From assembly GCA_947503365.1 (NCBI GenBank), contig CANNDT010000014.1:1-60799 (forward strand): a stretch of DNA of 60,799 nucleotides. The letters are read 5' to 3'. Position numbers and translations under genes: made by a program. Each line of letters starts with the position of its first letter. Position 1 is the stretch's first letter. Origin of the DNA: CANNDT01 sp945876205. GTDB lineage: Bacteria; Acidobacteriota; Vicinamibacteria; Vicinamibacterales; UBA2999. Shown here piece after piece: positions 51,395 to 60,338 of this stretch. The notes under the pieces are model-generated. The model saw only the letters and a program-made list of their open reading frames with translations. It did no database searches and was not told where the DNA came from.

Positions 51395-53164
51395 TTACGG
51401 CAAGGCAAACACGTAAACCGCATTGTGCCCAACCACGGGCGGGGGCATCGACTTGGCCGCGAGGGCCAGGGGATTGGCGGTCACCGACTGGCCGCCGCCG
51501 GTATAGACCATCACGTACTGCTTGCCGTTCACGGCATACGAGATCGTGCTGTTGACGATGGTTCCGCCCACGATCCCTTCCCACAGCACCTTGCCGCTGT
51601 CGGCGTCGAGCGCGCGCAGGCGGCGGTTCAGGTCGCCGAAGAACACGAGGTCGCCGGCCGTGACCAGCGCCGATCCATTGGTCGGCTGCGGCTGCGAGTA
51701 GATCACCCGCATCTCCCCGGTCTCGAGGTCGATCCGCGCCATGCCCATGTACTTCTCGGGGTCAGACCCCGGGCGCATGACGCTGTTGCGCATGCCGAAG
51801 CCGGTGGAGTTCGAATTGACCGCCTCCATCGAGAGGCACTGGTCGTGGAAGGGGACGTAGAGCGCGTTCTTGCCCGGGTGATACGCGATCTGCCACAGGC
51901 TTCGGGTGTTGTGATAGCAGCCGAGAATCTTGTCGCCGTCCTTCTTGAACACCTTGTCCGGATTGACCGAGGTGCGGCCGGTCTTCAGATCGACCACGCT
52001 CATATTGACGTTGGGATCGTCGTAGGGAAACGGCCGCGCCCAGAGAAACTGACCGGTCTGCTGCGCCACCGCGAACATCCCGCCGCCTTCGGCGACGGTG
52101 ATGACGACGTCCTGCGCTGTGCCGGACGCGACGGTGGGATTGATCCACTTGACGAAGCGCGGATCGGGGCTGACCTTGGTGTGAACGAGCAGGCGTTCCT
52201 GGTTGTGGTCCGCGTCCCAATCGTCGCCAGGCAATTCCTGGAAGTACCAGACCAGCTTGCCTGTTTCGACGTTGAGCGCCACCGTTGAATTGCTATACAG
52301 CTCCGAGGGCGACTGCAGGGACACGGCGTCGTAGGTGCCGTGCCGCTTCATGCGGGTGTAGGCGTTGGGATTCGCGACGCCCCAGTAGAGGACCTTCCGC
52401 ACCGGATCGTACGAGCCAGGCAGGCCCCATGGACCGGCGGCTCGTGCTTCGAGCGGCAACGCGCCCCACGTGTCGCCGCCCAACTCGCCGGGCGCCGCGG
52501 TCACGTAGAACTTCCAGACTTCTTTCCCGGTCCTCGCGTCGTGAGCGGCAATGAAACAGAATTCCCGCCTGCCCTGCTGACACGTGCGGTTCGAGATCAC
52601 CTTGCCGTCAGCCACCAGCAATCCGCCGGCGGTGATCTGTCCGTCGTCGATTTTCGTTTCCCAGCGCAGCTTGCCGGTCCGGGCATCGAGCGCGACCAGA
52701 AATCCATCGGGCGCGCCGAAGTAGATCATGTCCTCGTAGATGCCGAGGCTCTTCGCCCGCGCGGCCGCCGTCAGTACGCCGCGCGCGTAGTTGCGCTGGT
52801 ATTCCCACACCAGGTCACCGTTGGCGGCGTTGAGCGCCTGGATGCTCGCGCCGGGCGCCATCACGTACATGACGCCGCGATAGACGATCGGCGTCGACTC
52901 CTGGACGCCGGCGGGCAGGCCACGCGACCAGGCCAGGCGCAGTTGCGCGACATTCCCCTTGTTGATCTGCGTGAGGGGACTGAAACGGTGCTGGTTGTAG
53001 GTGCGGCTGATGTGAAGCCAGTCAGCCGGGTCAGGATTGGCCAGCACCGCCTGGGTGACCGGAACGAACGCACCGGTCTGCGCAAACACCACTGGAATCC
53101 CCAGTGCCGCGGAGACCACGGCCGCGAGCAGGGTCACCGCCACGGGACAAGACTTGTTCGTCAT
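51395..53164 (-). CDS. PQQ-dependent dehydrogenase (quinoprotein, membrane-free type)
   Basis: 589 residues from ATG 53164, preceded by GGAGGAAGG. Signal peptide 1-27 (PVVFAQ). DWLHISRTYNQHRFSPLTQINKGNV, LRLAWSRGLP, STPIVYRGVMYVMAPGASIQALNA, WEYQRNY and the repeated tryptophan-docking segments (LYWGVANPNAY, TGKVLWEGIVGG) define an eight-bladed quinoprotein propeller of the alcohol-dehydrogenase type. There is no cytochrome c domain, so an external acceptor is needed. No vicinal Cys pair is apparent. It oxidises an alcohol or aldehyde in the periplasm and heads a five-gene operon with WEGDTLVVD, DUF6152 and VOC proteins. Confidence 0.88.
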   Translation of the reverse strand: MTNKSCPVAVTLLAAVVSAALGIPVVFAQTGAFVPVTQAVLANPDPADWLHISRTYNQHRFSPLTQINKGNVAQLRLAWSRGLPAGVQESTPIVYRGVMYVMAPGASIQALNAANGDLVWEYQRNYARGVLTAAARAKSLGIYEDMIYFGAPDGFLVALDARTGKLRWETKIDDGQITAGGLLVADGKVISNRTCQQGRREFCFIAAHDARTGKEVWKFYVTAAPGELGGDTWGALPLEARAAGPWGLPGSYDPVRKVLYWGVANPNAYTRMKRHGTYDAVSLQSPSELYSNSTVALNVETGKLVWYFQELPGDDWDADHNQERLLVHTKVSPDPRFVKWINPTVASGTAQDVVITVAEGGGMFAVAQQTGQFLWARPFPYDDPNVNMSVVDLKTGRTSVNPDKVFKKDGDKILGCYHNTRSLWQIAYHPGKNALYVPFHDQCLSMEAVNSNSTGFGMRNSVMRPGSDPEKYMGMARIDLETGEMRVIYSQPQPTNGSALVTAGDLVFFGDLNRRLRALDADSGKVLWEGIVGGTIVNSTISYAVNGKQYVMVYTGGGQSVTANPLALAAKSMPPPVVGHNAVYVFALP

Positions 53165-53397
53165 CCTTCCTCCACAGACGCCGGGACACACCATAGACCG
53201 TGAACCGCGACACTACAAGTGCGGACTCGCCAGTGGGGCACTTGGCGCGATGTCTGCTCTCACGCCACGCAACAAGGGATTCCGGCGCGATAAACGGGGG
53301 TCGCGCCGCCCGTCGGCGGGCGCCGCGGGACATTTTCCCCAATTCCAAGGAATTTTTTTGCTGAGTCGGGGCAGGCCGCCTCGACAGGAGTTCGCAC

Positions 53398-54222
53398 ATG
53401 AGTAGATCTCTCATCAATCGGTTCACGCTCGGAGTGATCGCGGTCATCGTGGCCATTGGCCTGGCGGCGTGCGGAGGCGCGGCAGCCCCCGCCGCGAACA
53501 AGGCGGCCGCCGACGAGGTGACCGCCGTGTGGGTCAAGGCCTTCGACGCCGGTGACGCGGCAGCCCTGGCGGCCCTCTACGCGGAGGATGCGCATACGAC
53601 GCCCGCGGCGGGCGGAGCGATCACCGGTCGCAGCAGCATCGAGTCGTACTGGCGCGACGATCTCGGGTCGGGAGGCGCGGTCACCAAGCTCACACCCGTC
53701 GATTCCATGGCCCAGGGAGATCTGCTGTACGTCGACGGCTCGTACGAAGTGACCGCAAAGGACGGCGGTAGCGCCCTGGCGGCCGGGCAGTATCAGCAGC
53801 TTTGGAATCACGCCGGCGGCCAGTGGAGGGTCCAGCAGGAGATCTGGCGCCTCGACCCGTCGCTGCAACGCGACCCGAAAATGGCGGAGCAGATGACGTC
53901 GCGGTGGATGGCGGCCTACAATGCTGCCGACGTGTCGAGTCTCATGGCGCTCTACGACAACGACGCCGAGCTCTCCACGCAGCCCGAGGGGAGCGTGGCG
54001 GGCAAGGCCGCCATCGAGTTCTTCTGGAAGAGCGATTTCGGCGCAAGCAAGCCGTCCACGACGTTGACGTTGACCGATGTCTACGTCGCAGGCGACCTCG
54101 CCCACCTCGAGGGCGAATACAGCGTCCTGGAGAAGGACATCGCAACCAAGGGCCGCTACGTGCAACTGTGGATGCGTGACGGCAACGACTGGCGCATCCA
54201 TCGCGAGATGTGGTGGAAATAA
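53398..54222 (+). CDS. Lipoprotein with two tandem DUF4440/SnoaL-like domains
   Basis: 274 residues. Lipobox LAAC near residue 25. Two NTF2-like repeats: VTAVWVKAFDAGDAAALAALYAEDAHTTP...IESYWRDDLG and MAAYNAADVSSLMALYDNDAELSTQ...IEFFWKSDFG. Each ends with WRVQQEIWR or WRIHREMWW, so the protein is an internal duplication. Similar domains bind small hydrophobic ligands or act as isomerases. AGGAG seven bases from ATG 53398. Followed after 16 bases by the TonB receptor; the two may form a capture/uptake pair. Confidence 0.85.
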   Translation: MSRSLINRFTLGVIAVIVAIGLAACGGAAAPAANKAAADEVTAVWVKAFDAGDAAALAALYAEDAHTTPAAGGAITGRSSIESYWRDDLGSGGAVTKLTPVDSMAQGDLLYVDGSYEVTAKDGGSALAAGQYQQLWNHAGGQWRVQQEIWRLDPSLQRDPKMAEQMTSRWMAAYNAADVSSLMALYDNDAELSTQPEGSVAGKAAIEFFWKSDFGASKPSTTLTLTDVYVAGDLAHLEGEYSVLEKDIATKGRYVQLWMRDGNDWRIHREMWWK

Positions 54223-54238
54223 AAGGGACCACTAATTT

Positions 54239-56890
54239 TTGAGTATCAAACGCAGAGTTTGCGCGGCACTGTTGCTGGCCGGCCTTCTTCTGGCCGTTCC
54301 GGCTGGCGCGGCAACAGTCCGCGGCTCGGTATCGGACGCGACCGGCGGGTTCATCCAGGCGGCACACGTCGTCCTCCGTGGCGTCGCGACGGGCCAGGAA
54401 ACGGCCGTCGAGACCGACGACGATGGGCGCTTTCAGTTCGATGTGTCCGAGCCAGGCACATACCTGATCATCGTGACGCGCGAGGGCTTTTCGGAGACGG
54501 CGAGGACCCTGTCGATCGACGATGCCGATGCCGTGTTGGAGCTGCCCGTACAGATTGAAGTCGGCAGCCTGAGCGCCGAGGTCACCGTCACCGCGACCCG
54601 CGCGGAGCGCGAGACCATCCAGCTTCCCTTGCATGTGGAGAGCATCTCCAGGGCGGCCATCGACCAGGCCAACACGCTGTCAACTGGCGACGCCCTTGCG
54701 GGCATCGCCAACGTGACGCCCGTTGGGAATGGACCCTTTGGCGTTCGCCCGCGGCTGCGCGGCCTGGATTCGACCAGGCTGCTCGTGCTTGTGGACGGCG
54801 AGCGGTTGAACACCGCGCGCCAGGCTACGGACCGGACTGGCGCGGAAGTCGGCCTCATTTCTCCGGATGCGGTGAGCCGCATGGAGGTCGTCGACGGCGC
54901 CGGCACCGTGCTCTACGGCTCGGACGCGCTGGCGGGCACGATCAACATCATCACGAACGAGCCGTCGTTCTCCACCGACACCCGCTGGCTCTACGGGGTC
55001 AACGGCTTCTACAGCACGAACGAGCACGGCCAGCGCGGCACGGCCACGGTCGGCGTGACGCGGCCGTCCTTCGCCGTCCGGATGCAGGCAGGGGCTGAAT
55101 CGTTCGACAACTACGCGGCGGGTGCGCTGACCGTCGAAGACACCAGGCCGCTCTTCGCCTCCGGGGCGCTCCACCGCGGCGACACCATCGACAGCAACTT
55201 CGGATTCGGCTTCGCGGCGTTTCCGGACCCGTTCAATGCCCCGTACGTCCGCACGAGCAACGAGGTGCCGAGCTCCGGCGCTCGCGGACGGTTCTTCAAC
55301 CTGTCGACTCTCGTGAAGGTCGGCGAGCGGCGAACCGTCCGCGTCCGCTATCAGCGCCGCCAGATGGACGATGTCGGGTTTCCCGACTTCGTCGAGCCGT
55401 ACTTCTTCAACGCCGTCTCCCTGCCCAGGAGCGACCTCGACCGCGTGTCGGCGCGCTACGAGGCGCAGGCGGTCACCAGCTGGCTCGCCAATCTCTCACT
55501 GACGGCTCATTACCAGCGGACCGGGCGCCTGCTGCAGAACCTCCTGCCGGTGCAGTTTCCAGCCCCGACGCCGGTGTCATTCTTCCCGATCAGTGTCTTC
55601 AGACTGGCGGTCCTGTCTGAAACCGAACAACGCGTCTGGACGCCGGGGATCGATCTCCAGGCGGTGATTGTGCCGGCGGCGAACCACGTGCTCACGACCG
55701 GGCTCACCTTTTATCGCGATCGGAGCAGCGACGCGCGCACGACCACGACGACCACGTCGATGATCGGACAGGTGGCGCTGGGGCCGCGCGGTCCCTCCCC
55801 CGTGGTGTTTCCCTCCCCCGTGCAACTGGGCCCGCCGTCGGTGGCGCATCCCGTCCGCGTTCCGGATGCAAGCCTCCGCGACATTGCCGTATTCGCCCAG
55901 GACGAGTGGAAGCTTCGCGCCGGGCTGTCACTCGTGGCGGGGTTGCGGGGCGACTTCTACAACGTCACGACCGATCCCACGGCGGGCTACGACGTCACGT
56001 CGGTCGTCGCCGGCGCCCGGCCCGCCATCGATCCGTCGACGCTCCCGGATCCCAACGGCGCGACCTATGCGCGGAACGCGCTGACCGGCGACATCGGCCT
56101 GGTCGCGAACGCCTCTCGCCGGGTGAGTCCCTTCGTCCGCGTCGGCCGCAGCTACCGCCATCCGAACCTCGAGGAGATGCTCTACGCCGGGCCGGCCACC
56201 GCCGGGAGCATCGCGCCAAACGTCAGGGTCGCCCCGGAGACCGGCAACAACTTCGACGCCGGCGCCACTTTCCGTCTGCCGCGCCTGTCAGGCGGCACCT
56301 ACTTCTTCGTCAACCAGTACCGGGACTTCGTCGCGCAGGACCTCGTCGTGGCCACGACCCCGGCGGGACCACTGGCGCAGGCGACCAACTACGCGGACGT
56401 CCGGATTGGCGGCCTCGAGGCCTCGGCCGACTCTCCGCTGGTGCTCGGGCGCGGCGTGCTCACGCTGCGCGCGTCTGGCGCGTTCACACGCGGAACGATT
56501 ACCAAGGGTGTCAACCCGCTGGACGGAAGCGCGCTCGACGGCACGCCCGCCGACAACATCACCCCCGTCAAGGTGCTGGGCTCCGCCAGGTTCACGCCGC
56601 ACAGCGGACGCTGGTGGGTCGAGTACGGCGTGCGAACGCAGACGAAGGTGAACCGCGTGACGCCGACGCTGCTCAGCTCGCCGTTCGCCATCCCCCAGGA
56701 TCTGCTATCACTCGACGGCTTCACGGTGCAGCGTCTCGGCTGGGGCGTCAACCTGACGGGGCGTCGGGAGACGCTCAGCCTGAACTTCGCCGTCGAGAAT
56801 CTCGCCAACACTCACTACCGCGAGCACTTCCAGTTCGCGCCGTCCCGCGGTCGGACCTTTACGGTGGGCGTGAGCGCGGGAGCTTTCTAG
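54239..56890 (+). CDS. TonB-dependent outer-membrane receptor
   Basis: 883 residues from TTG 54239. Signal peptide 1-24. Carboxypeptidase-like regulatory domain first (VRGSVSDATGGFIQAAHVVLRG, 28-49), then TonB box-like region and plug: VTVTATRAERETIQLPLHVE, LRGLDSTRLLVLVDGERLN and GAGTVLYGSDALAGTINIITNEP. A beta-barrel follows, ending in HYREHFQFAPSRGRTFTVGV and a C-terminal Phe. Transport of a metal chelate, vitamin or glycan by TonB energy is expected; the substrate is unknown. Its last 84 bases are repeated, diverged, at 60225-60308. Confidence 0.9.
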   Translation: MSIKRRVCAALLLAGLLLAVPAGAATVRGSVSDATGGFIQAAHVVLRGVATGQETAVETDDDGRFQFDVSEPGTYLIIVTREGFSETARTLSIDDADAVLELPVQIEVGSLSAEVTVTATRAERETIQLPLHVESISRAAIDQANTLSTGDALAGIANVTPVGNGPFGVRPRLRGLDSTRLLVLVDGERLNTARQATDRTGAEVGLISPDAVSRMEVVDGAGTVLYGSDALAGTINIITNEPSFSTDTRWLYGVNGFYSTNEHGQRGTATVGVTRPSFAVRMQAGAESFDNYAAGALTVEDTRPLFASGALHRGDTIDSNFGFGFAAFPDPFNAPYVRTSNEVPSSGARGRFFNLSTLVKVGERRTVRVRYQRRQMDDVGFPDFVEPYFFNAVSLPRSDLDRVSARYEAQAVTSWLANLSLTAHYQRTGRLLQNLLPVQFPAPTPVSFFPISVFRLAVLSETEQRVWTPGIDLQAVIVPAANHVLTTGLTFYRDRSSDARTTTTTTSMIGQVALGPRGPSPVVFPSPVQLGPPSVAHPVRVPDASLRDIAVFAQDEWKLRAGLSLVAGLRGDFYNVTTDPTAGYDVTSVVAGARPAIDPSTLPDPNGATYARNALTGDIGLVANASRRVSPFVRVGRSYRHPNLEEMLYAGPATAGSIAPNVRVAPETGNNFDAGATFRLPRLSGGTYFFVNQYRDFVAQDLVVATTPAGPLAQATNYADVRIGGLEASADSPLVLGRGVLTLRASGAFTRGTITKGVNPLDGSALDGTPADNITPVKVLGSARFTPHSGRWWVEYGVRTQTKVNRVTPTLLSSPFAIPQDLLSLDGFTVQRLGWGVNLTGRRETLSLNFAVENLANTHYREHFQFAPSRGRTFTVGVSAGAF

Positions 56891-56898
56891 ACTGACGC

Positions 56899-59283
56899 TT
56901 AAGGCACGCGCCTCATCGTGGTCGGGCCCGGGGCAGACTTCTCCGCCGCCAGCGGAGTGCCGCCGTCCGCCTTGGCGTTGACCTCGGTCCCGGTTGTCGA
57001 TAGATAGAACCCGGCCAGCGTCCCCTTCCACGTGTCCGCACCGGTCTTCTGCAACTGCGCCTTCGACTTGATCCCCGCAATCTTCCGGGCAACCTCCGGC
57101 GAGGTCAATTCGGAGAGCGTGGCCAGGTTGTCGTAGATGAAATCGAGCGTGAGGGTGGCTCCTGCGATCGCACCCTCGATCCGGACGGGATTGCCTCCGG
57201 GGCTCTGCATCGTCCCGGTCACGGCATTACCGCGCTGCTCGAGCGTCAGTTGCCGCGGCTTCGGGAAACCGAAGACCCAGTAGTCCATAGTCCAGGTGCC
57301 GGTCAGCTCGCCGCCAGCCTGCGGACGCGCCTGGGTCTCGCTGTCGGCCGCAGGCGGGCGTCCGCGCCACGGCGCCTCGATCTCACCGGACGTCCGGGGC
57401 CGCTCCAGCGTTCTGGTTCCGCCGCCGGGCTGACCCGGCTCGTCGAAGCTCACCTCGAGCGGGACGTCCGAGCTCGTGATCGGGTTGCGGATGACCACCT
57501 CCGCCACCTTGCCGTTGCCCGTGAAGGGGCTGAGGTCCCAGGTGTAGCGGTAGGCAGCCCCGGGGTCGGTGACCACCTGGTAGTCGCCGCCGGCGCCGGT
57601 GTTGTTCGACACGAAGTCCGGACTGTAGAAGACCATCCAGTGGTTCGTCTGCGGGTGGAGATAGTCGAACTCACGCCCGTCGGCGAGTGAGAAACTGCCC
57701 GTCTTGTTGCCAAGTCTGGAGGTGAGCAGTTGCCCGTTCACGCGGATCTCCATGGCGCCGGCGGCGCCGGCGACCTGCTTCCACGGGATCCTGGCGGAGA
57801 GCGCCAGCGTGCCGTCGGTGGTCCGCAGCGCCCACTGCTCGCCACCGCGCAGCACGCGCGAGCCGGTGAGCGGCGCGAGGTCGGTACCGGGCTGGACGCG
57901 CCGCGTGTCGCGGCCGGCGTCGGACCCGTCTCCGCCCGAGCTGCCAATCATGCTGTTCATGAACGCCCTGACATCGGATGTCATCGGCACAGGCGCCGCC
58001 ACCCCGATGCCAGGTACCACCACCACCATCTGTCCGGCCTGCACCTCGCGCGCCTGCCCGGTAACCAGCTCGGTCGCGCGCGCCCGCCCCTTCAGAACGG
58101 CAATGGCCGAGATGCCGTTGGCACCGATATCGACGGCCACGGTTGCGTTGGCCAGCTTGTACTCGGCGCCGGGCGGCGCAAGGATCCGGCTCGCCATCGC
58201 CACGCGCTCGGTAGCCAGAGCGCCGAGGCCGACCCGCAGCAGGCGCCCCTGGAACGGCGCATCAGGAGCTGGGTGGCGGATGAATTCTCCGCCGCCATTG
58301 ATAGTGCCCTTGATGGAGGCGTGCTCGACGCTTTTCGCAGAGGCGTCTCCGCCGCCGGAGCAGAAGTCAACGGCGCCGGCCAGAGCTCCGGATGCCCGCT
58401 GCACCAAGACGGCATTACCGGACGGGGTTACCGCATCCGGCCTCTCCCACCGCGCGCGCTGCGTGCCGGCACCGTCGATCGAAACAACGACTGTCGCATT
58501 CAGCAGGTTGACGTCGAAGCTCTCTGGCGTGTTCCGCGCGTACCGGTCGGTGGCCGATGCCGAGTCGTTGGAAACGAAGTCGCCGCCGCCATTGATGGTC
58601 CCCTTGATGCTGGCGTGCTCGACCGATGCAATCCCAGTCGATGTCAGCGCCCCGTCCACCAGCGCGGCATCCTTGAGGATGGGCCGAACCATCGGACAGG
58701 TGCGCGTGGACGGCAGCCTGCTGGCCTCCGCGGGCGTGGTGATCGTGAATCCGCTCCCTGTCGGCGTGAGGAGATAGTCGTCGCCGCGCAGCGCCTTCTT
58801 CGCCTGGTTCACGCTGGGGCGATCGCGCATCGCCTGCCGCACCGTGTCGCGCAGCTTGTCGGCGGCCTTCTCAACCGTCCGCGTATCGCGCGACGGCTGC
58901 GGGTCGTCGCTCGACACCTGGCCGATCTCCTTGCACCGCTGCCGCGCGCGGTCGAGCGTCACGGTCTGGGTGGTGAAGGTGCCCGCGCTCTGCCATTCAG
59001 GCTTGCCACCGCGGGTCCCCTCCCAGTACTCGAAGCTCCCCACGCACTCCTGCCGGCCGGCATCCCAGGCCCAGGGTTTGGTGATGCGCACCTCGAACCC
59101 GAGGCACTTGTCGCCCCTGCCCTCCTTGCAGGCTGCGAGATTTCTAGCGGCCAGAATGGTTGTCTGCCAGGTGCCGACGCAGGAGCAGGCGGCCTCCGGG
59201 TCCTGCGCACGGGCAGACCCGGCAGGCGCCAGCGTCAGGAGGGCTGTGAGCAGGCAAACCCCGACGTGCGAAATTAATCGCAT
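56899..59283 (-). CDS. Exported FecR-like domain protein with internal repeat
   Basis: 794 residues from ATG 59283. Signal peptide 1-26 (SARAQ). A Cys-rich start (ACSCVGTWQTT...KCLGFEV) and coiled region come first. Residues about 215-450 form a FecR-like domain whose 15-residue segment SVEHASIKGTINGGG occurs twice (near 221 and 319). VTGQAREVQAGQMVVVVPG is the usual FecR tail. The C-terminal half has TDGTLALSARIPW, NHWMVFYSPDFVSN and LTGTWTMDYWVFGFPKPRQ, ending with a lipocalin-like TLDFIYDNLATLS segment. Role unknown; FecR domains usually sense or bind at the periplasm. It converges with the TonB receptor (8 bp between stops). Confidence 0.7.
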   Translation of the reverse strand: MRLISHVGVCLLTALLTLAPAGSARAQDPEAACSCVGTWQTTILAARNLAACKEGRGDKCLGFEVRITKPWAWDAGRQECVGSFEYWEGTRGGKPEWQSAGTFTTQTVTLDRARQRCKEIGQVSSDDPQPSRDTRTVEKAADKLRDTVRQAMRDRPSVNQAKKALRGDDYLLTPTGSGFTITTPAEASRLPSTRTCPMVRPILKDAALVDGALTSTGIASVEHASIKGTINGGGDFVSNDSASATDRYARNTPESFDVNLLNATVVVSIDGAGTQRARWERPDAVTPSGNAVLVQRASGALAGAVDFCSGGGDASAKSVEHASIKGTINGGGEFIRHPAPDAPFQGRLLRVGLGALATERVAMASRILAPPGAEYKLANATVAVDIGANGISAIAVLKGRARATELVTGQAREVQAGQMVVVVPGIGVAAPVPMTSDVRAFMNSMIGSSGGDGSDAGRDTRRVQPGTDLAPLTGSRVLRGGEQWALRTTDGTLALSARIPWKQVAGAAGAMEIRVNGQLLTSRLGNKTGSFSLADGREFDYLHPQTNHWMVFYSPDFVSNNTGAGGDYQVVTDPGAAYRYTWDLSPFTGNGKVAEVVIRNPITSSDVPLEVSFDEPGQPGGGTRTLERPRTSGEIEAPWRGRPPAADSETQARPQAGGELTGTWTMDYWVFGFPKPRQLTLEQRGNAVTGTMQSPGGNPVRIEGAIAGATLTLDFIYDNLATLSELTSPEVARKIAGIKSKAQLQKTGADTWKGTLAGFYLSTTGTEVNAKADGGTPLAAEKSAPGPTTMRRVP
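58289..58623. repeat. 41-bp direct repeat inside the FecR-like gene
   Basis: 58289-58329 and 58583-58623 match at 37 of 41 bases. Both encode SVEHASIKGTINGGG in the same frame, 98 codons apart, so a segment was duplicated and has since diverged between the copies. Confidence 0.8.
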
Positions 59284-59302
59284 AACGCACCTCACAACGC
59301 GA

Positions 59303-59446
59303 CTACTTCTCGGTCTCGAACTGGAACGTACCCCCATCGACGATGGTGCCGTCCACCTCCCACACGAGTGAGAGAGGCATCAACGCAGCGCAGAGCCCGA
59401 GGGCCGCATGACGCCCTCTTTCCCCTGCCCGAGAAAGCAAGAGCAT
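59303..59446 (-). CDS. Possible small protein upstream of the FecR-like gene
   Basis: 47 residues from ATG 59446: a hydrophobic part (HAALGLCAALMPLSLV) followed by WEVDGTIVDGGTFQFETEK and a stop 20 bases before the FecR-like start. The end looks protein-like, but no family is recognised, and the frame continues open farther upstream. In the remaining part of this 360-bp gap I see nothing else. Confidence 0.3.
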   Translation of the reverse strand: MLLLSRAGERGRHAALGLCAALMPLSLVWEVDGTIVDGGTFQFETEK

Positions 59447-59643
59447 CGCCACTGGCAGGCAACCGCCGGCGCGGGCGGCAGGCGCGGGGAAGGACCTGCG
59501 CGTGGGAAAGATCCAGCACCCACCGGGGGAAAAAGGCCCCGGCCGCTCGCCACTTACACGACCCTGGGCCCTCGTTCGCCCCCCCACAACGGCCCGTTAC
59601 GCTAGAATCCTCGTGATGCGGTCCACGAGCGGCCGTTGACGCG

Positions 59644-59961
59644 ATGAGCGACCTTCATTCCGCACCGGCGCTCGGTGGCCGCGCGCTTCGCGACGCGATT
59701 CGCGAGTCGGTGCGGACGTGTCTCGATCTCGAGCGCTATCAGCTGTTCATCTTTGGGTCAGAGGCGTCCGGGGCGGCGGACCGCCGCTCCGACATCGACA
59801 TTGGGATTTTTGGCCCGCAGCCCGTACCAGGCGCCGTCATGCAGGCCGTCCGCCAGCGCCTCGACACCTTGCGCACGCTCCGATCATTCGACGTCGTCGA
59901 CTTGAGCATCGTGGACGAGTCGTTCAGGGCCGAAGCACTGGAACATGCCGAACGACTTTGA
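59644..59961 (+). CDS. MNT-type nucleotidyltransferase (antitoxin of a MNT/HEPN pair)
   Basis: 105 residues. YQLFIFGSEASGAADRRSDIDIGIFG contains the minimal nucleotidyltransferase signature GSx(10)DxD. The protein is full length, with VVDLSIVDESFRAEALEHAERL at the end. In MNT/HEPN modules this protein neutralises the HEPN toxin, in characterised cases by AMPylating it. Its stop overlaps the start of the HEPN fragment, so the pair was an operon; the partner is now truncated. Confidence 0.82.
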   Translation: MSDLHSAPALGGRALRDAIRESVRTCLDLERYQLFIFGSEASGAADRRSDIDIGIFGPQPVPGAVMQAVRQRLDTLRTLRSFDVVDLSIVDESFRAEALEHAERL

Positions 59962-60091
59962 GACCGACCGGTCGAAGAGGGCACGTCTGCTTCTCGATGA
60001 CTTTCACAATGCCCTGCTGCGGTTGGCCGACGCGTTGAGGCAGCCGGCCAACGAATTCGTTCGCGACGCCGCTATCCAGCGCTTCGAGTAA
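59945..60091 (+). pseudogene. Truncated HEPN (HI0074-type) toxin gene
   Basis: 48 residues: MPNDFETDRSKRARLLLDDF, HNALLRLADALRQ and FVRDAAIQRFE, then a stop. Intact HI0074-family proteins continue after IQRFE with a second helix pair bearing the catalytic RxxxxH. That part is missing, replaced at base 60088 by an unrelated fragment. The gene is therefore dead as a toxin. Confidence 0.78.
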
Positions 60092-60092
60092 G

Positions 60093-60191
60093 ACGCTCGA
60101 CGAACACATCGAGCTCACGCCAGAGACGGCCGGCGGCAAGCCGCGTATCCGCGGCCGTCGGATTACGGTCCAGAGCGCTCAAGTGGCGTAA
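60093..60191 (+). pseudogene. DUF433 antitoxin fragment
   Basis: In another frame, TLDEHIELTPETAGGKPRIR followed by GRRITVQSAQVA and a stop matches the start of DUF433 domains (...ELTPGVxGGKPRIxGRRITV). The rest of the domain is absent. It abuts the HEPN break point directly, so two toxin-antitoxin modules were joined here. Confidence 0.7.
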
Positions 60192-60224
60192 CTAAACCGT
60201 CCACGAAATCGGGTCAAGCTCACG

Positions 60225-60308
60225 AACACTTATTACCGCGAGCACTTCCACTTCGCGCCGTCGCAGGGACGGACCTTCACGGCGGGGGTGAGCGCCGGAG
60301 CTTTTTAG
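60225..60308 (+). pseudogene. Orphan C-terminal tail of a TonB receptor
   Basis: NTYYREHFHFAPSQGRTFTA followed by GVSAGAF and a TAG stop matches the last 27 residues of the TonB receptor at 56807-56890; about 75 of 87 bases match. No other receptor sequence precedes it. It shows a past duplication or recombination of this receptor region. Confidence 0.8.
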
Positions 60309-60338
60309 ACTGGCGTGTGTCTTTCACGCTGTTGTCGT

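Noticed and set aside
57730..59277. 515-codon open frame antisense to the FecR-like gene
   Set aside because: Shadow frame without recognisable motifs, lying opposite a gene with signal peptide and domains.
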